Shown here in pieces: positions 43,823-52,434 of a DNA stretch of 64,000 nucleotides. The translations under genes and the position numbers were made by a program. The notes under the pieces were generated by a model. It made no database searches. It was not told where the DNA came from and saw nothing but the letters and a program-made list of their open reading frames with translations. Each line of letters begins with the position of its first letter. Within the stretch, counting starts at the first letter, position 1. Origin of the DNA: Pseudomonadota bacterium (GTDB lineage Bacteria; Myxococcota_A; UBA9160; JADFDR01); the NCBI GenBank assembly GCA_003353845.1, contig PIVT01000009.1, positions 1 through 64,000 of the forward strand. Direction: 5' to 3'.

Positions 43823-44668
43823 GTGTCCAACACAGTCATCGCAGAGGGGCTCAGTTTTCCAGAAGGCCCCGCCTTCGATGGCGACGGCAACCTCTACATC
43901 GTCGAAATTCAAGCAGGCCGGATCTCCAAAATCAGCCCCGACGGTGAGACATCTATCTTCTCCGAGAATGGTGGTGGGCCCAATGGTTCCAATTTCGGTC
44001 CTGATGGACAGCTTTACGTCTGCAACTGCGGTGGTTTCCCAGGTCCCGACCGACAGGCTGGTCGCATTGAACGCGTAACGCCTGAAGGTGAGGTCAAGGT
44101 GATCTTGACGGAAATCCATGGCGTCGCCCTGGCCTCCCCCAACGATCTAGGCTTCGATGCCTTGGGGAATATCTATTTCACCGATCCGATTTGGGGAGAC
44201 GACGGCCTGCCCGGGCACGTTTGTTTTCTTTCGCGGGACGGCGACGCACGCCGTTTGCACACCGGGTTGGCCTTTCCAAACGGCATCGCGGTAACACCAG
44301 ACGGCCAGCAGTTGATCGTGTGTGAAAGCCAGACTGGCAGGCTTGTGGTCTTTGACATCCTCGAACCCGGGGTCCTCGGCCAACCACGGGAGTTCGCTGA
44401 TCTGGGCGAAGGCGCCGCACCCGACGGCTTTGCCTTCGATGTGCAAGGCAACCTCCTGTGCTGCGGCTATGGCAGTGGCAAGGTTTTCATCTTCTCGCCT
44501 AGCGGTGGGAAGCCCGTAGACACCCTTGAGTTCGAAGACAAAGAAATCACCAACCTGTGTTTTGGCGGCCCCGAGAACAAGACACTCTACGTGACAGAGA
44601 GCGGATTGGGACGAGTGGTCACCAAGGAGTGGCGCCACCCAGGCATGATTCTCTTTCCGGATCGCTGA
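43823..44668 (+). CDS. SMP-30/gluconolactonase-family protein
   Basis: A 281-residue six-bladed beta-propeller of the SMP-30/gluconolactonase/LRE family. Metal-site stretches are EGPAFDGDGNLYIVE, a PNDLGFDALGNIYFTD block and the TPDGQQLIVCESQTGR strand. Members are lactonases or calcium-binding hydrolases. It begins with GTG 29 bases after etfA and may belong to the same transcript. A role in lactone or ester intermediates of the same catabolic pathway is possible. Confidence 0.85.
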   Translation: MSNTVIAEGLSFPEGPAFDGDGNLYIVEIQAGRISKISPDGETSIFSENGGGPNGSNFGPDGQLYVCNCGGFPGPDRQAGRIERVTPEGEVKVILTEIHGVALASPNDLGFDALGNIYFTDPIWGDDGLPGHVCFLSRDGDARRLHTGLAFPNGIAVTPDGQQLIVCESQTGRLVVFDILEPGVLGQPREFADLGEGAAPDGFAFDVQGNLLCCGYGSGKVFIFSPSGGKPVDTLEFEDKEITNLCFGGPENKTLYVTESGLGRVVTKEWRHPGMILFPDR

Positions 44669-44706
44669 TTCGGTTTCGCATCGATCCCGCGCATCAACCC
44701 CTGTTG

Positions 44707-46038
44707 TCAGGTGAGGAGATCGGCGACATTGCTCTTGAAGTATTCATTTGTCATTTCTTCAAGACGCTCTTTGGGTTTCTCGTCGTCTCTTCCGCTGTAC
44801 TCATTATACAAAGCCTGCGCAATACTACAGAAGGCATCAAGCAAGACCGGGTCGAAGTGACTGCCGCGGCCACTTTCCAGAATCTGAATCGATTCATCAA
44901 AAGAGATCGGCTCCTTGTAGGGGCGCCGTGAAGTCAAGGCATCAAACACATCCGTAATCGCAAAAATTCTCGCCGCCAAGGGGATCGATTCGCCTTGCAG
45001 GCCTGCCGGGTAACCCGCTCCATCGTATTTCTCGTGATGCCCACCGACCACAGGCTGCGCATCTTTTAGCCAACTCGCTCGATCGGTAATTTCGAGCCCG
45101 TGCTCAACATGGGTTTTCATAATCGTAAATTCGTCTTCATCAAGTTTGCCCGGCTTTAGCAGAACGTTGTCCCGGATGCCGAGTTTGCCGACATCATGCA
45201 ATAGCGCGCCTTTGATAAGACTTCGGATTTGAACGCGAGGCAAATGAATGCTCTCGGCCAAGTAAACTGAATAGACCGTAACCCTGTAGTTATGTGCATC
45301 TGTATCACTGTCGCGCTTGGCGATCGCGCCGCCCAATACCTGCAGAATCTCCAGGTTCGAGTCGAGCAGCTTCACAGTCGTGCGCGAGAGTCGGCCGAGT
45401 AGCCCAGCGATAATCGGATAAATCACCAATGCCGTGGCAATGACCAGACCTATGACGTAGAGCATGGTTCTCAGGACATTGCCGCGAATGGTTTCAATCG
45501 CTGCAGGGGAAACTGCGAAGACGCCAAGAACCTGCGCCACGACTTCATGAGACGAGTTGGTCAGGGGCACCCGAACGCCAACGAAGGGCTGTCCCTGCAA
45601 TCTCTTGCTGACCACTTTGAATTCGTCTGGCTTGAGGGGTGTGATCTGAGCGCCGTCAACAGCCTGCTTGACGGCAGCGATGGCCTCGAAACTGTCATCG
45701 GGGCGGTCCAGCAACGGCTGTCCTGCCGGGTCATAGATACGCACCAACACGAATCGGCCATCGTCAACGACGATTTTGCCAGAGGCATCGACAAATTCAT
45801 CCAGCCTTTTTTCTAGAGCAGCGGGAGACAGCGATTCGGACGAGTCGAGCAGGTCCTGGATATAAACGTTGAGCTGATCAATTCGCAAGCGAGCCAGCGC
45901 GAAGACCTCTTGCTCCATTCGCTCCTGGTTATTGTAGAAGGCGATGGCGGCAAACAGCAGGCTTAAGACAATTGCTGCAGCGGTCAGTCGCAATACCAGC
46001 ATTCGGTGGATGGAATCACTCAGCGGATTAGATTTCAT
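44707..46038 (-). CDS. HD-GYP domain protein with periplasmic sensor
   Basis: A 443-residue membrane protein: TM1 about 13-32, an extracytoplasmic domain to about 185, TM2 about 190-215, then an HD-GYP output. The signature residues are HDVGK (near 281) and HHEKYDGAGYPAG with GYP (near 342). HD-GYP proteins hydrolyse cyclic di-GMP, so this is a membrane sensor phosphodiesterase. It is the third gene of an operon with a MscS channel and a small secreted protein; its start overlaps the latter by 11 bases. Confidence 0.93.
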   Translation of the reverse strand: MKSNPLSDSIHRMLVLRLTAAAIVLSLLFAAIAFYNNQERMEQEVFALARLRIDQLNVYIQDLLDSSESLSPAALEKRLDEFVDASGKIVVDDGRFVLVRIYDPAGQPLLDRPDDSFEAIAAVKQAVDGAQITPLKPDEFKVVSKRLQGQPFVGVRVPLTNSSHEVVAQVLGVFAVSPAAIETIRGNVLRTMLYVIGLVIATALVIYPIIAGLLGRLSRTTVKLLDSNLEILQVLGGAIAKRDSDTDAHNYRVTVYSVYLAESIHLPRVQIRSLIKGALLHDVGKLGIRDNVLLKPGKLDEDEFTIMKTHVEHGLEITDRASWLKDAQPVVGGHHEKYDGAGYPAGLQGESIPLAARIFAITDVFDALTSRRPYKEPISFDESIQILESGRGSHFDPVLLDAFCSIAQALYNEYSGRDDEKPKERLEEMTNEYFKSNVADLLT

Positions 46039-46210
46039 GGCCTTGATTTTTCCCGACGAGCGTACCGTCCGCAGGCACCACGATCGCTTGGTCTTGGCCT
46101 GCTTCGTCCGCGCGAGCGCTGACTGAGACCAACCCAGCGGCGATCAGAACGAGACAGGTCAAAGGGACTGAGGCGAAACGGGCCTTTGTCGACTGAATAG
46201 TCCTCTTCAT
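46028..46210 (-). CDS. 60-residue secreted protein between mscS and HD-GYP
   Basis: A short protein with a signal peptide (LTCLVLIAAGLVSVSARA, cleavage likely before Asp35) and a 26-residue mature part (DEAGQDQAIVVPADG...). GAGGGA lies upstream of the ATG. It starts 18 bases after mscS ends and overlaps the HD-GYP gene by 11 bases, so it is in an operon with both. It could be a periplasmic ligand or inhibitor for the HD-GYP sensor, but this is inference. Confidence 0.6.
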   Translation of the reverse strand: MKRTIQSTKARFASVPLTCLVLIAAGLVSVSARADEAGQDQAIVVPADGTLVGKNQGHEI

Positions 46211-46228
46211 TTTGACTTTGAAATCCCT

Positions 46229-47521
46229 CTATTCTCCTGGTGCAAGATCACTCCCCGGCGTTATGTCGTGGAAATGAACATCTCGCTGTGGGAACGGGAT
46301 GGTAAGATTGGCAGCAGCAAATTCTTCCTTTACGGAACGAGTGACATCGGCGAAAACAGTCCAATAGTCATCTGTTTTAACCCAGGGCCGACAGACAAAG
46401 TTTACCGAAGAATCGGCCAGCGCGTCGATACGAATGAGAGGTTCAGGATCCTCTAATATCAATGGATGCCGGTCGACAATGCTGCGCATCGTGTCCAAGG
46501 CTTTCCCAACATCGTCGCAGTAACTAATGCCAAACACCATGTCGACGCGACGTTCCTTGCTGCCGGTCACATTTGTGATGGTGTCACCCCACACATTATT
46601 GTTTGGAACAATGAGAACCTTGTTGTCAAAGGTACGAATCGTGGTGGATACGAGGGACAAGCCCTCCACACGCCCTTCCACGCCCCCCACTTTTACGACG
46701 TGCCCTACGTCAAAGGGCCGGTAAAACAAAATCATCAGACCGCTGGCAAAATTCCCCAAGGTGTTTTGCAAGGCAAAGGCAATGGCAAAGCCAGCCGCAC
46801 CCAAGACAGCCAGGACGGGTCCCAAGTTGGCGCCCAGGGTGTTCAGCGCCAGCAGGAAACCGACGAATAAAATCACGCGACTGACAGACTTGGTGATGAA
46901 GCTGTGCAACAGGGTAGACCGGTTGCGTGCCAGGAGCAGGGCTTTCGCCATCCCCTTTTTAGCGGCTCGAGAAAGGAAATAAGAGATCAGCAGGATGAAC
47001 GCAAAACTCAGGAACTGCTTGACCCAGCGCAGGCCACCCTCGCTGGAAGTAGCCCAATCCTGAATGATCAACCATACACTTTTGGAATCCGACACCTCGG
47101 TTCGAATGTCGGCGACGACGTTGATGTATTGCTGGATCTCAGAGAGCTCTTCCTCGTTAGCACCTTTGCGTTTCCAAGCCGCTGCGACCAGCTGAGTTCG
47201 ATCCACCAGTGCTTTCTTGTCTTTTCTGAGAGCAACCAAGGGGGACTCTGCTTCTTCACCTGCGGATTCCGCTTCGGGGTCAGAGTCGGAGGGCGTAGGC
47301 TTGGGTTGCGAGCGAACCTCGGCAATGGCCGTCAGATTGGCCTTGAGCAAATCGCGCCACGCCAAAGTTTCCGTACGCAGTTCACTCCTCGTCATGGGCA
47401 GCAGGCGAAGCTCCAATTCTTCGGTGGGAATATGGATGTCCTGTGTGGCGTGAGCCGTACCGAGCAGTGCGAGAAATAGAAGAATTGTGCAGAGAGCACT
47501 AAAACAGGTTCGCGTACGCAT
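46229..47521 (-). CDS. MscS-family mechanosensitive channel
   Basis: A 430-residue channel with a signal peptide, a Glu/Asp-rich periplasmic part and three or four membrane helices. The pore helix and following beta domain are clear: GAAGFAIAFALQNTLGNFASG, then YRPFDVGHVVKVGGVEGRVE and the VPNNNVWGDTITN stretch. MscS channels relieve osmotic pressure. AAGGGAT precedes the ATG. First gene of an operon with the small secreted protein and the HD-GYP sensor. Confidence 0.92.
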   Translation of the reverse strand: MRTRTCFSALCTILLFLALLGTAHATQDIHIPTEELELRLLPMTRSELRTETLAWRDLLKANLTAIAEVRSQPKPTPSDSDPEAESAGEEAESPLVALRKDKKALVDRTQLVAAAWKRKGANEEELSEIQQYINVVADIRTEVSDSKSVWLIIQDWATSSEGGLRWVKQFLSFAFILLISYFLSRAAKKGMAKALLLARNRSTLLHSFITKSVSRVILFVGFLLALNTLGANLGPVLAVLGAAGFAIAFALQNTLGNFASGLMILFYRPFDVGHVVKVGGVEGRVEGLSLVSTTIRTFDNKVLIVPNNNVWGDTITNVTGSKERRVDMVFGISYCDDVGKALDTMRSIVDRHPLILEDPEPLIRIDALADSSVNFVCRPWVKTDDYWTVFADVTRSVKEEFAAANLTIPFPQRDVHFHDITPGSDLAPGE

Positions 47522-47683
47522 GGCTGATCCCTTGGCATCTGGTTATGAGGTGCCGTGTAGTTTGGCAGGATCAGAGGGGATCGCGCAAGGCGCGGGCTCT
47601 TTTCTCAAGAGAACGTTTCGTTTCAGAACCTACTTGGGCGCGCCTCTTGTGCCCCGCTGATCCATGCCGACGAGGCTCATTGC

Positions 47684-50338
47684 TCAAGGCACCAGAGGCA
47701 GGGGAGCCGTCCACGCCCCATCCCCATCCGCGTCGATAAAAATGGGGTTCGTAAAAGCGAAGGGCCGATACCCGGGTGCGAGCAAGCGATAGACTTCGCC
47801 GGGTTCGCCGAGCACCTCGACGGTGAGGAAGGCATCGCGTTCGAAGCGCAGGGACAGGCGCAACTCCTCTCCCGCATGAATGGATCGCTCCTCCACAGAT
47901 GCACCATCGACGAACACCTGCACTCGCTCGATAGGCACCCAAGGCGCGGCATCGACGCGAATCGAGAGCGTACCTTCGCTGCCGTGAAAGAGTTCGCCTA
48001 TGCCAGCGGATCCAAGCTGAACGGCGAGCATGGGGCCGGTTGTTCCGTAGACCTGCCCCCGCTTCAGAGCTTCCAGGAACGCTTCGCGATGAAACTCGCC
48101 AATGGAATCCTGCGTGAGCCGAATATAGTTTCGAGGCAGCGCAACGATCTGTGCGCTGGAGTGTGAGTCGCTATTGGCGGTGGCGGTCCTCACCTCCCCT
48201 TGCAGCAAGAATGAAAACCAATCCGCGCGTACCGTCGCGTAGCTTTCCATTGCTTCACCCGAGAGCAGCTCCATGGCATCGAAGTCGAGGTCGCGCAGCC
48301 CTAGCGGTGCACGATGTTCGAGAAGCCTCCGATTCGGCTCATCACTCAGGGCCAGCGTCGGGTCGTAGGCCACACCGTCCGAGAGGTGATCGAAGAATGC
48401 AATGTCACTGTCGTACTTCCCGAGACGTGGATGATTGAGTTGGAAGACACTCTCCGGAGCCAGAGCTTTGTATGCGCCGATCAGCGCCCCGAGCTTGCGA
48501 TTTTCGTGGGGCAGTGTTCCCCCCGCGAACTGCTCGGGCTGTGCGGAGATCGGGAACACATTCGAGTGTCCGATGGTGCGAGGCGCCACTTCGGTGCGGG
48601 CCATCCCCGTCAGTTCGACGCCGGGAATCACAATCAAGCGTCCGCGGAGATCGAGTTTATCGCGCACGTCCGTGAGATCGGCGGTGACCTTGTGCTCGGA
48701 GGAGACGAGCACCTCGCCGCCCTGCGCGGCGAACTCAATGAGGCGATGCCCGACTGGAAGAGAAGAATCGAAGCTGAGCGCGCTGTGCACGTGAAGATCA
48801 GCTCCGATCCAACCCGGAGTGTTCACGACGCGCTCAGGCGGATCGATTTGCAAGCGGGTCGTCCGACCGGCGCGCGCAAAGACGGTCGTTTCGGTGGCGG
48901 AGAACTCTGGTCCCCGGGTGGCCAGGACGCGATACGTGCCCGGCGCCAGATAGATCTCATCAAGGTCAGCGTCAATCCCGGCCAGGGAAACTATATTGCC
49001 TGAAACACTGCTGGGCACGGGCTTGGCTTCTATTCGGAAGTCCATATTGTCGGCGAAGAGCACGGGGGTAGGCGTGCCCTCCACGCCGATGAAAACCAAG
49101 CGCATGGCCTGCGACTGAGGCAAGCGTAGCAGTGCCGGCTCCCCTGTCGGAATCGTCCCCAGGTCCAAGTGTGTGCCGTGGACCTCCCGCTCAAGAGTTT
49201 GCCGACTCCATGCAGTGTCGACCTGAATTTGAACGGCTCGCGTTTCCCGGGGAAGCTTGACGGCGAATCGACCCTCGCGGTCTGGCCGCACGAAGCTGAG
49301 TGGATGCCCCTTCGCATCGAAGACATGAACTCGTGCTGTCGCGTTCTCCACACGGCCTGTGATCTCACTTCCTTGATAGATGCGGTTGGTGATGGAGGCT
49401 ACGTCGGCGTGTGAGCTCACGAGGATTCGCCGCTCGAAGATCAGGCTATCACCGATGTCGAGATCCATGAAAAGCGATTGGAGGAACTCCACGCGGCCGG
49501 GTTTTTTCCCCAGGGAGAGCAGCAGTGGCTCGGCAAAGGCGCCGAGCAGGGAGAAGTTTTCGTCCCCGATCGCGAACTGCTTCAAGGGCCTCATCTTCCC
49601 GTTGGCGCGCAGGATTCTGGCGTCGACCGACAGCACGCCATAGCTGATCTGAGGTTCGAGGTGATTCGGCCCGACCAGAATGTGCAGATCGCTGGGGAGG
49701 ATGGCGCCCAGTAACTCCATCTTATTTTCTGTATCAAAGTCGGTGTGGTGGAAGCCCTTGGAGTAGCGCGGCGCGTGGGTGGAGAGCACAAAGGGCGTGA
49801 GCGCGCGACGCGGGTGCAGGATCAGGCTGCCAAAGAGAGCGAGTCGTTCTCCCGCTTCGCGTCGCGTCAGGCGTGTTGTGATGGAGAGCGTTTCAGGATC
49901 CGAGAGTGCGAGGGTATAGGTAGTCACACTCTCGACTCCGGCCATCTCCCCTTCAACGATGATGGATGCCTGAGTCTCCGTTGTCTCAGCCCGGATCGAA
50001 CGGACGGGGATGATCTGCTCTTTGGCGAGGTTGAACTGTTCGTGATAGGTCGCCCATTGATCGTCAGCATAGCCGCAGTGTCCAAGGTCAATGAGGGTGC
50101 CGCCCCGCTGAGAAAGGAACGTCTGGTGTTCGATATCGGAGAGCGTGGCGCAGAGAGTGCCGTTACCCAGGGCCCAGTCGCCAATGCCGCCGATGGCATC
50201 TGTTCCACGAACGGCCAGGGCCGCAAAGTTGGATGGGGTGAGCTGCGTCGCGCTCAGCTCAAGCGCTACCACGCTTGGTGCCTCTAGCAGATGAACAAAA
50301 AAGGCAATAGCCAGGAGCCTGCGCAGGGCCTGCCTCAT
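47684..50338 (-). CDS. large secreted PHP-domain (CehA/McbA-type) metallohydrolase
   Basis: From the ATG at 50338, three bases after GAGGGAGG, the product is 884 residues with a signal peptide (LLAIAFFVHLLEAPSVVA). A long N-terminal beta region (about 30-500) precedes a PHP metal-binding domain: GADLHVHSALSFDS at about 510-523 starts the site, and GEVLVSSEHKV and NSDSHSS supply later ligands. Such CehA-like proteins are secreted phosphoesterase-like or esterase-like hydrolases. The substrate is unknown. The frame runs 200 codons further upstream, but the signal peptide fixes the start. Confidence 0.8.
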   Translation of the reverse strand: MRQALRRLLAIAFFVHLLEAPSVVALELSATQLTPSNFAALAVRGTDAIGGIGDWALGNGTLCATLSDIEHQTFLSQRGGTLIDLGHCGYADDQWATYHEQFNLAKEQIIPVRSIRAETTETQASIIVEGEMAGVESVTTYTLALSDPETLSITTRLTRREAGERLALFGSLILHPRRALTPFVLSTHAPRYSKGFHHTDFDTENKMELLGAILPSDLHILVGPNHLEPQISYGVLSVDARILRANGKMRPLKQFAIGDENFSLLGAFAEPLLLSLGKKPGRVEFLQSLFMDLDIGDSLIFERRILVSSHADVASITNRIYQGSEITGRVENATARVHVFDAKGHPLSFVRPDREGRFAVKLPRETRAVQIQVDTAWSRQTLEREVHGTHLDLGTIPTGEPALLRLPQSQAMRLVFIGVEGTPTPVLFADNMDFRIEAKPVPSSVSGNIVSLAGIDADLDEIYLAPGTYRVLATRGPEFSATETTVFARAGRTTRLQIDPPERVVNTPGWIGADLHVHSALSFDSSLPVGHRLIEFAAQGGEVLVSSEHKVTADLTDVRDKLDLRGRLIVIPGVELTGMARTEVAPRTIGHSNVFPISAQPEQFAGGTLPHENRKLGALIGAYKALAPESVFQLNHPRLGKYDSDIAFFDHLSDGVAYDPTLALSDEPNRRLLEHRAPLGLRDLDFDAMELLSGEAMESYATVRADWFSFLLQGEVRTATANSDSHSSAQIVALPRNYIRLTQDSIGEFHREAFLEALKRGQVYGTTGPMLAVQLGSAGIGELFHGSEGTLSIRVDAAPWVPIERVQVFVDGASVEERSIHAGEELRLSLRFERDAFLTVEVLGEPGEVYRLLAPGYRPFAFTNPIFIDADGDGAWTAPLPLVP

Positions 50339-50554
50339 CCGCCTCCCTCGCCGAGCTTCACTGTCGTGGAAAGGCACAAGCCCCCCAGGCCTTTCGAAAG
50401 CGTCGTCTTTACTAACATATATAAGTAAAAGATTAAGCCCCATCCTATTCAGATTTCCTCCAGTCAGCGTAGAGCAGAAACCCTTTCCGGTACAGGTTAT
50501 GCCTTGATTTGCCGATAAATTCCTTACTATGCGACATCCAAAAGAGGGTTGAGA

Positions 50555-50953
50555 ATGGGCTACATTCGTTTGAATACTTCCGATTACCCCATCGTGGTCA
50601 CCGAGATGGTGGGGGACTTCAGCGTGAAACAAGCGGAGGAGTACTGCACGGAACTCGAACTTCTCGGAGAACGTGGCCAGCGCATCGGAGCTATCACCGA
50701 CCTCTCCCGAACCTCCGTACCCAGCTTGAAGGTGCGGGGCGTGCTCCGGAAGTTCACACAGGAGCACCAGCGTATCTCCGACCGCACAACGGTCTGCTCG
50801 GCCATCGTCCTCAAGAGTGCGGCGATCAAGATGGTCGTCTCCGCAATCTTCCTTGTCGTCCGGACGGCTTATCCACAGAAGGCCTTCAGCCAGCTCGAGC
50901 ACGCACAAGTCTGGGTTCAGGAGCAGATGCAGCAAGCACAAGACGCTGCCTGA
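50555..50953 (+). CDS. STAS/SpoIIAA-like domain protein
   Basis: A 132-residue single-domain protein. Strand-helix alternation (YPIVVTEMVGDFSVKQAEEYC, then GAITDLSRTSVPSLKVRGVL and helical tail KAFSQLEHAQVWVQEQM) fits the STAS/SpoIIAA-like fold of small bacterial proteins. GAGGG lies six bases before the ATG. It converges on the beta-propeller gene (9 bases apart), with no terminator visible. Confidence 0.7.
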   Translation: MGYIRLNTSDYPIVVTEMVGDFSVKQAEEYCTELELLGERGQRIGAITDLSRTSVPSLKVRGVLRKFTQEHQRISDRTTVCSAIVLKSAAIKMVVSAIFLVVRTAYPQKAFSQLEHAQVWVQEQMQQAQDAA

Positions 50954-50961
50954 ACTACAAT

Positions 50962-52434
50962 CTACTCAGCGTCCTTGGCCATCACGACGCCTGTACGAAT
51001 TCCCACATAGGCAGCGCCGTTCGGGCCCAACACAACAGGTGCTGTCACACTTGAGAGCCTGTCGATCAGAGTGCCTGTCCCGGGGCTAATCAGGCGGTGC
51101 CAGATTTCTTTCCCGCTTTCAAAATTGACGGCCGTTAGATACCAGCCACCGAAGAAGTCGCCGTCATTCTGTTTTATAAACGTGTAGAAGTACAGCAGAC
51201 CGGTGGCCGTGGAAAGACGCGGCAGTGACTGCGATAGCATCTCTTCATTGTACCATTTGACATCGCAACCACTTCGATCCTCGCGCACATCAACGCGCAT
51301 GATGCCGGGAGAAGTTTCGAGCGCGTTTCCTTCAAACACATGGCCGTAATCGTTCTGTACCACCATAGCGTTGCCGTAGACCATCAAGGAGTTTTCCGTG
51401 GCACTCTTTCCGGCTTCAAACAATGGCACCTTACAAATAACGCGTTCACCCTCAATTTCTTCCCGGCGTTGGTAAACCATAATATGCGTGAGTGGCTCAC
51501 CATCATCAGCAATGGCCACCAGGTCCTCACCGATCAATGTCGGCGAGGTGCCGGAACCATGGGACAAGGTCCCCGGCTTTTGCATTTCACCGTTATCGTA
51601 GTCTTCTCGCCAGGTGTAGTAGATTTCGCCAGTGCTCTTGGTTTTGAACTGGTAAAGCGCATCGGTGGAGACGACGTACAAGCCTTCCTCATCCACCCCG
51701 AAAGAGTTCTGAATTGTTTCGCCCTCATTTTCCATCTGATAGCCGGAGAATTCACCGGTGTCCTTATTGCGGTAACCGATGAAGCCACTGCTGGTGACAA
51801 ACCACAGATTGCCCTGCCAGTCGGGAATCACATCGTGGATGTTTGAGCCTTCGGGCAGTACCTGGCTGACATCATAGTTCTCGGCGACATGCCATGTCGG
51901 CGTGTTGTTTTCATCTTCAACCACTTCGAAGATCTTGAGGGTTCGATCCAAGGGGGCCAACAACACCCGGTCCTGGTTATCGAGATGAAAATAGCCGCCA
52001 CCGCTATTGTCTTTAAAGTCGGGTTTTGGCGGCAGTTCTTCCATGGCCAGTGTTTCCAGGCTATCGGGGTCCAGTAGATGCAACTCAATGGAATTCAACT
52101 TTATGGAGACGGTGATCAGGCGGCCCACTGAATCAAAGGCAATATTGGGTGCTACACCAACCAGGTTGCTAAAGGCGCGGTGGGCGGTCTCTGTGTGTTG
52201 GCCAAGCGGACCCGGAAAATCGTTGAGGTCCAGGTTGTAAGAACCGCCGTGCATGCTGCTGCGCTGGGATTCCGCCAGAAACGGGTGTTGCGGTTGATTG
52301 ATGGGGGGCAGTGGATTGGCAACCACGCTGTCGCCGATGGAGGCAGGGACACTTTTCCAGGCCTGAACACTTAGAAGTGTGACCAGCAGTCCGGCAGAGA
52401 CAATGACAGCGGCAAGAACTCTTTTAATGTTCAT
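50962..52434 (-). CDS. exported beta-propeller-like protein, partner of the molybdoenzyme
   Basis: A 490-residue protein with an N-terminal membrane or signal segment (VLAAVIVSAGLLVTLLSVQAW, split over residues 6-26) and many Trp/Asp-rich beta repeats (for example WQGNLWFVTSSGFIGYRNKD) characteristic of a PQQ- or WD-like propeller. It starts inside the last codons of the molybdopterin oxidoreductase gene (4-base overlap). Translational coupling suggests that it serves the enzyme, perhaps as a periplasmic partner. GC content looks lower than that of neighbours. Confidence 0.65.
   Translation of the reverse strand: MNIKRVLAAVIVSAGLLVTLLSVQAWKSVPASIGDSVVANPLPPINQPQHPFLAESQRSSMHGGSYNLDLNDFPGPLGQHTETAHRAFSNLVGVAPNIAFDSVGRLITVSIKLNSIELHLLDPDSLETLAMEELPPKPDFKDNSGGGYFHLDNQDRVLLAPLDRTLKIFEVVEDENNTPTWHVAENYDVSQVLPEGSNIHDVIPDWQGNLWFVTSSGFIGYRNKDTGEFSGYQMENEGETIQNSFGVDEEGLYVVSTDALYQFKTKSTGEIYYTWREDYDNGEMQKPGTLSHGSGTSPTLIGEDLVAIADDGEPLTHIMVYQRREEIEGERVICKVPLFEAGKSATENSLMVYGNAMVVQNDYGHVFEGNALETSPGIMRVDVREDRSGCDVKWYNEEMLSQSLPRLSTATGLLYFYTFIKQNDGDFFGGWYLTAVNFESGKEIWHRLISPGTGTLIDRLSSVTAPVVLGPNGAAYVGIRTGVVMAKDAE

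Noticed and set aside
50339-50941. N-terminal extension of the PHP-family gene
   Set aside because: A signal peptide with a strong ribosome site starts at 50338; the upstream frame has no protein features and overlaps the STAS-like gene.
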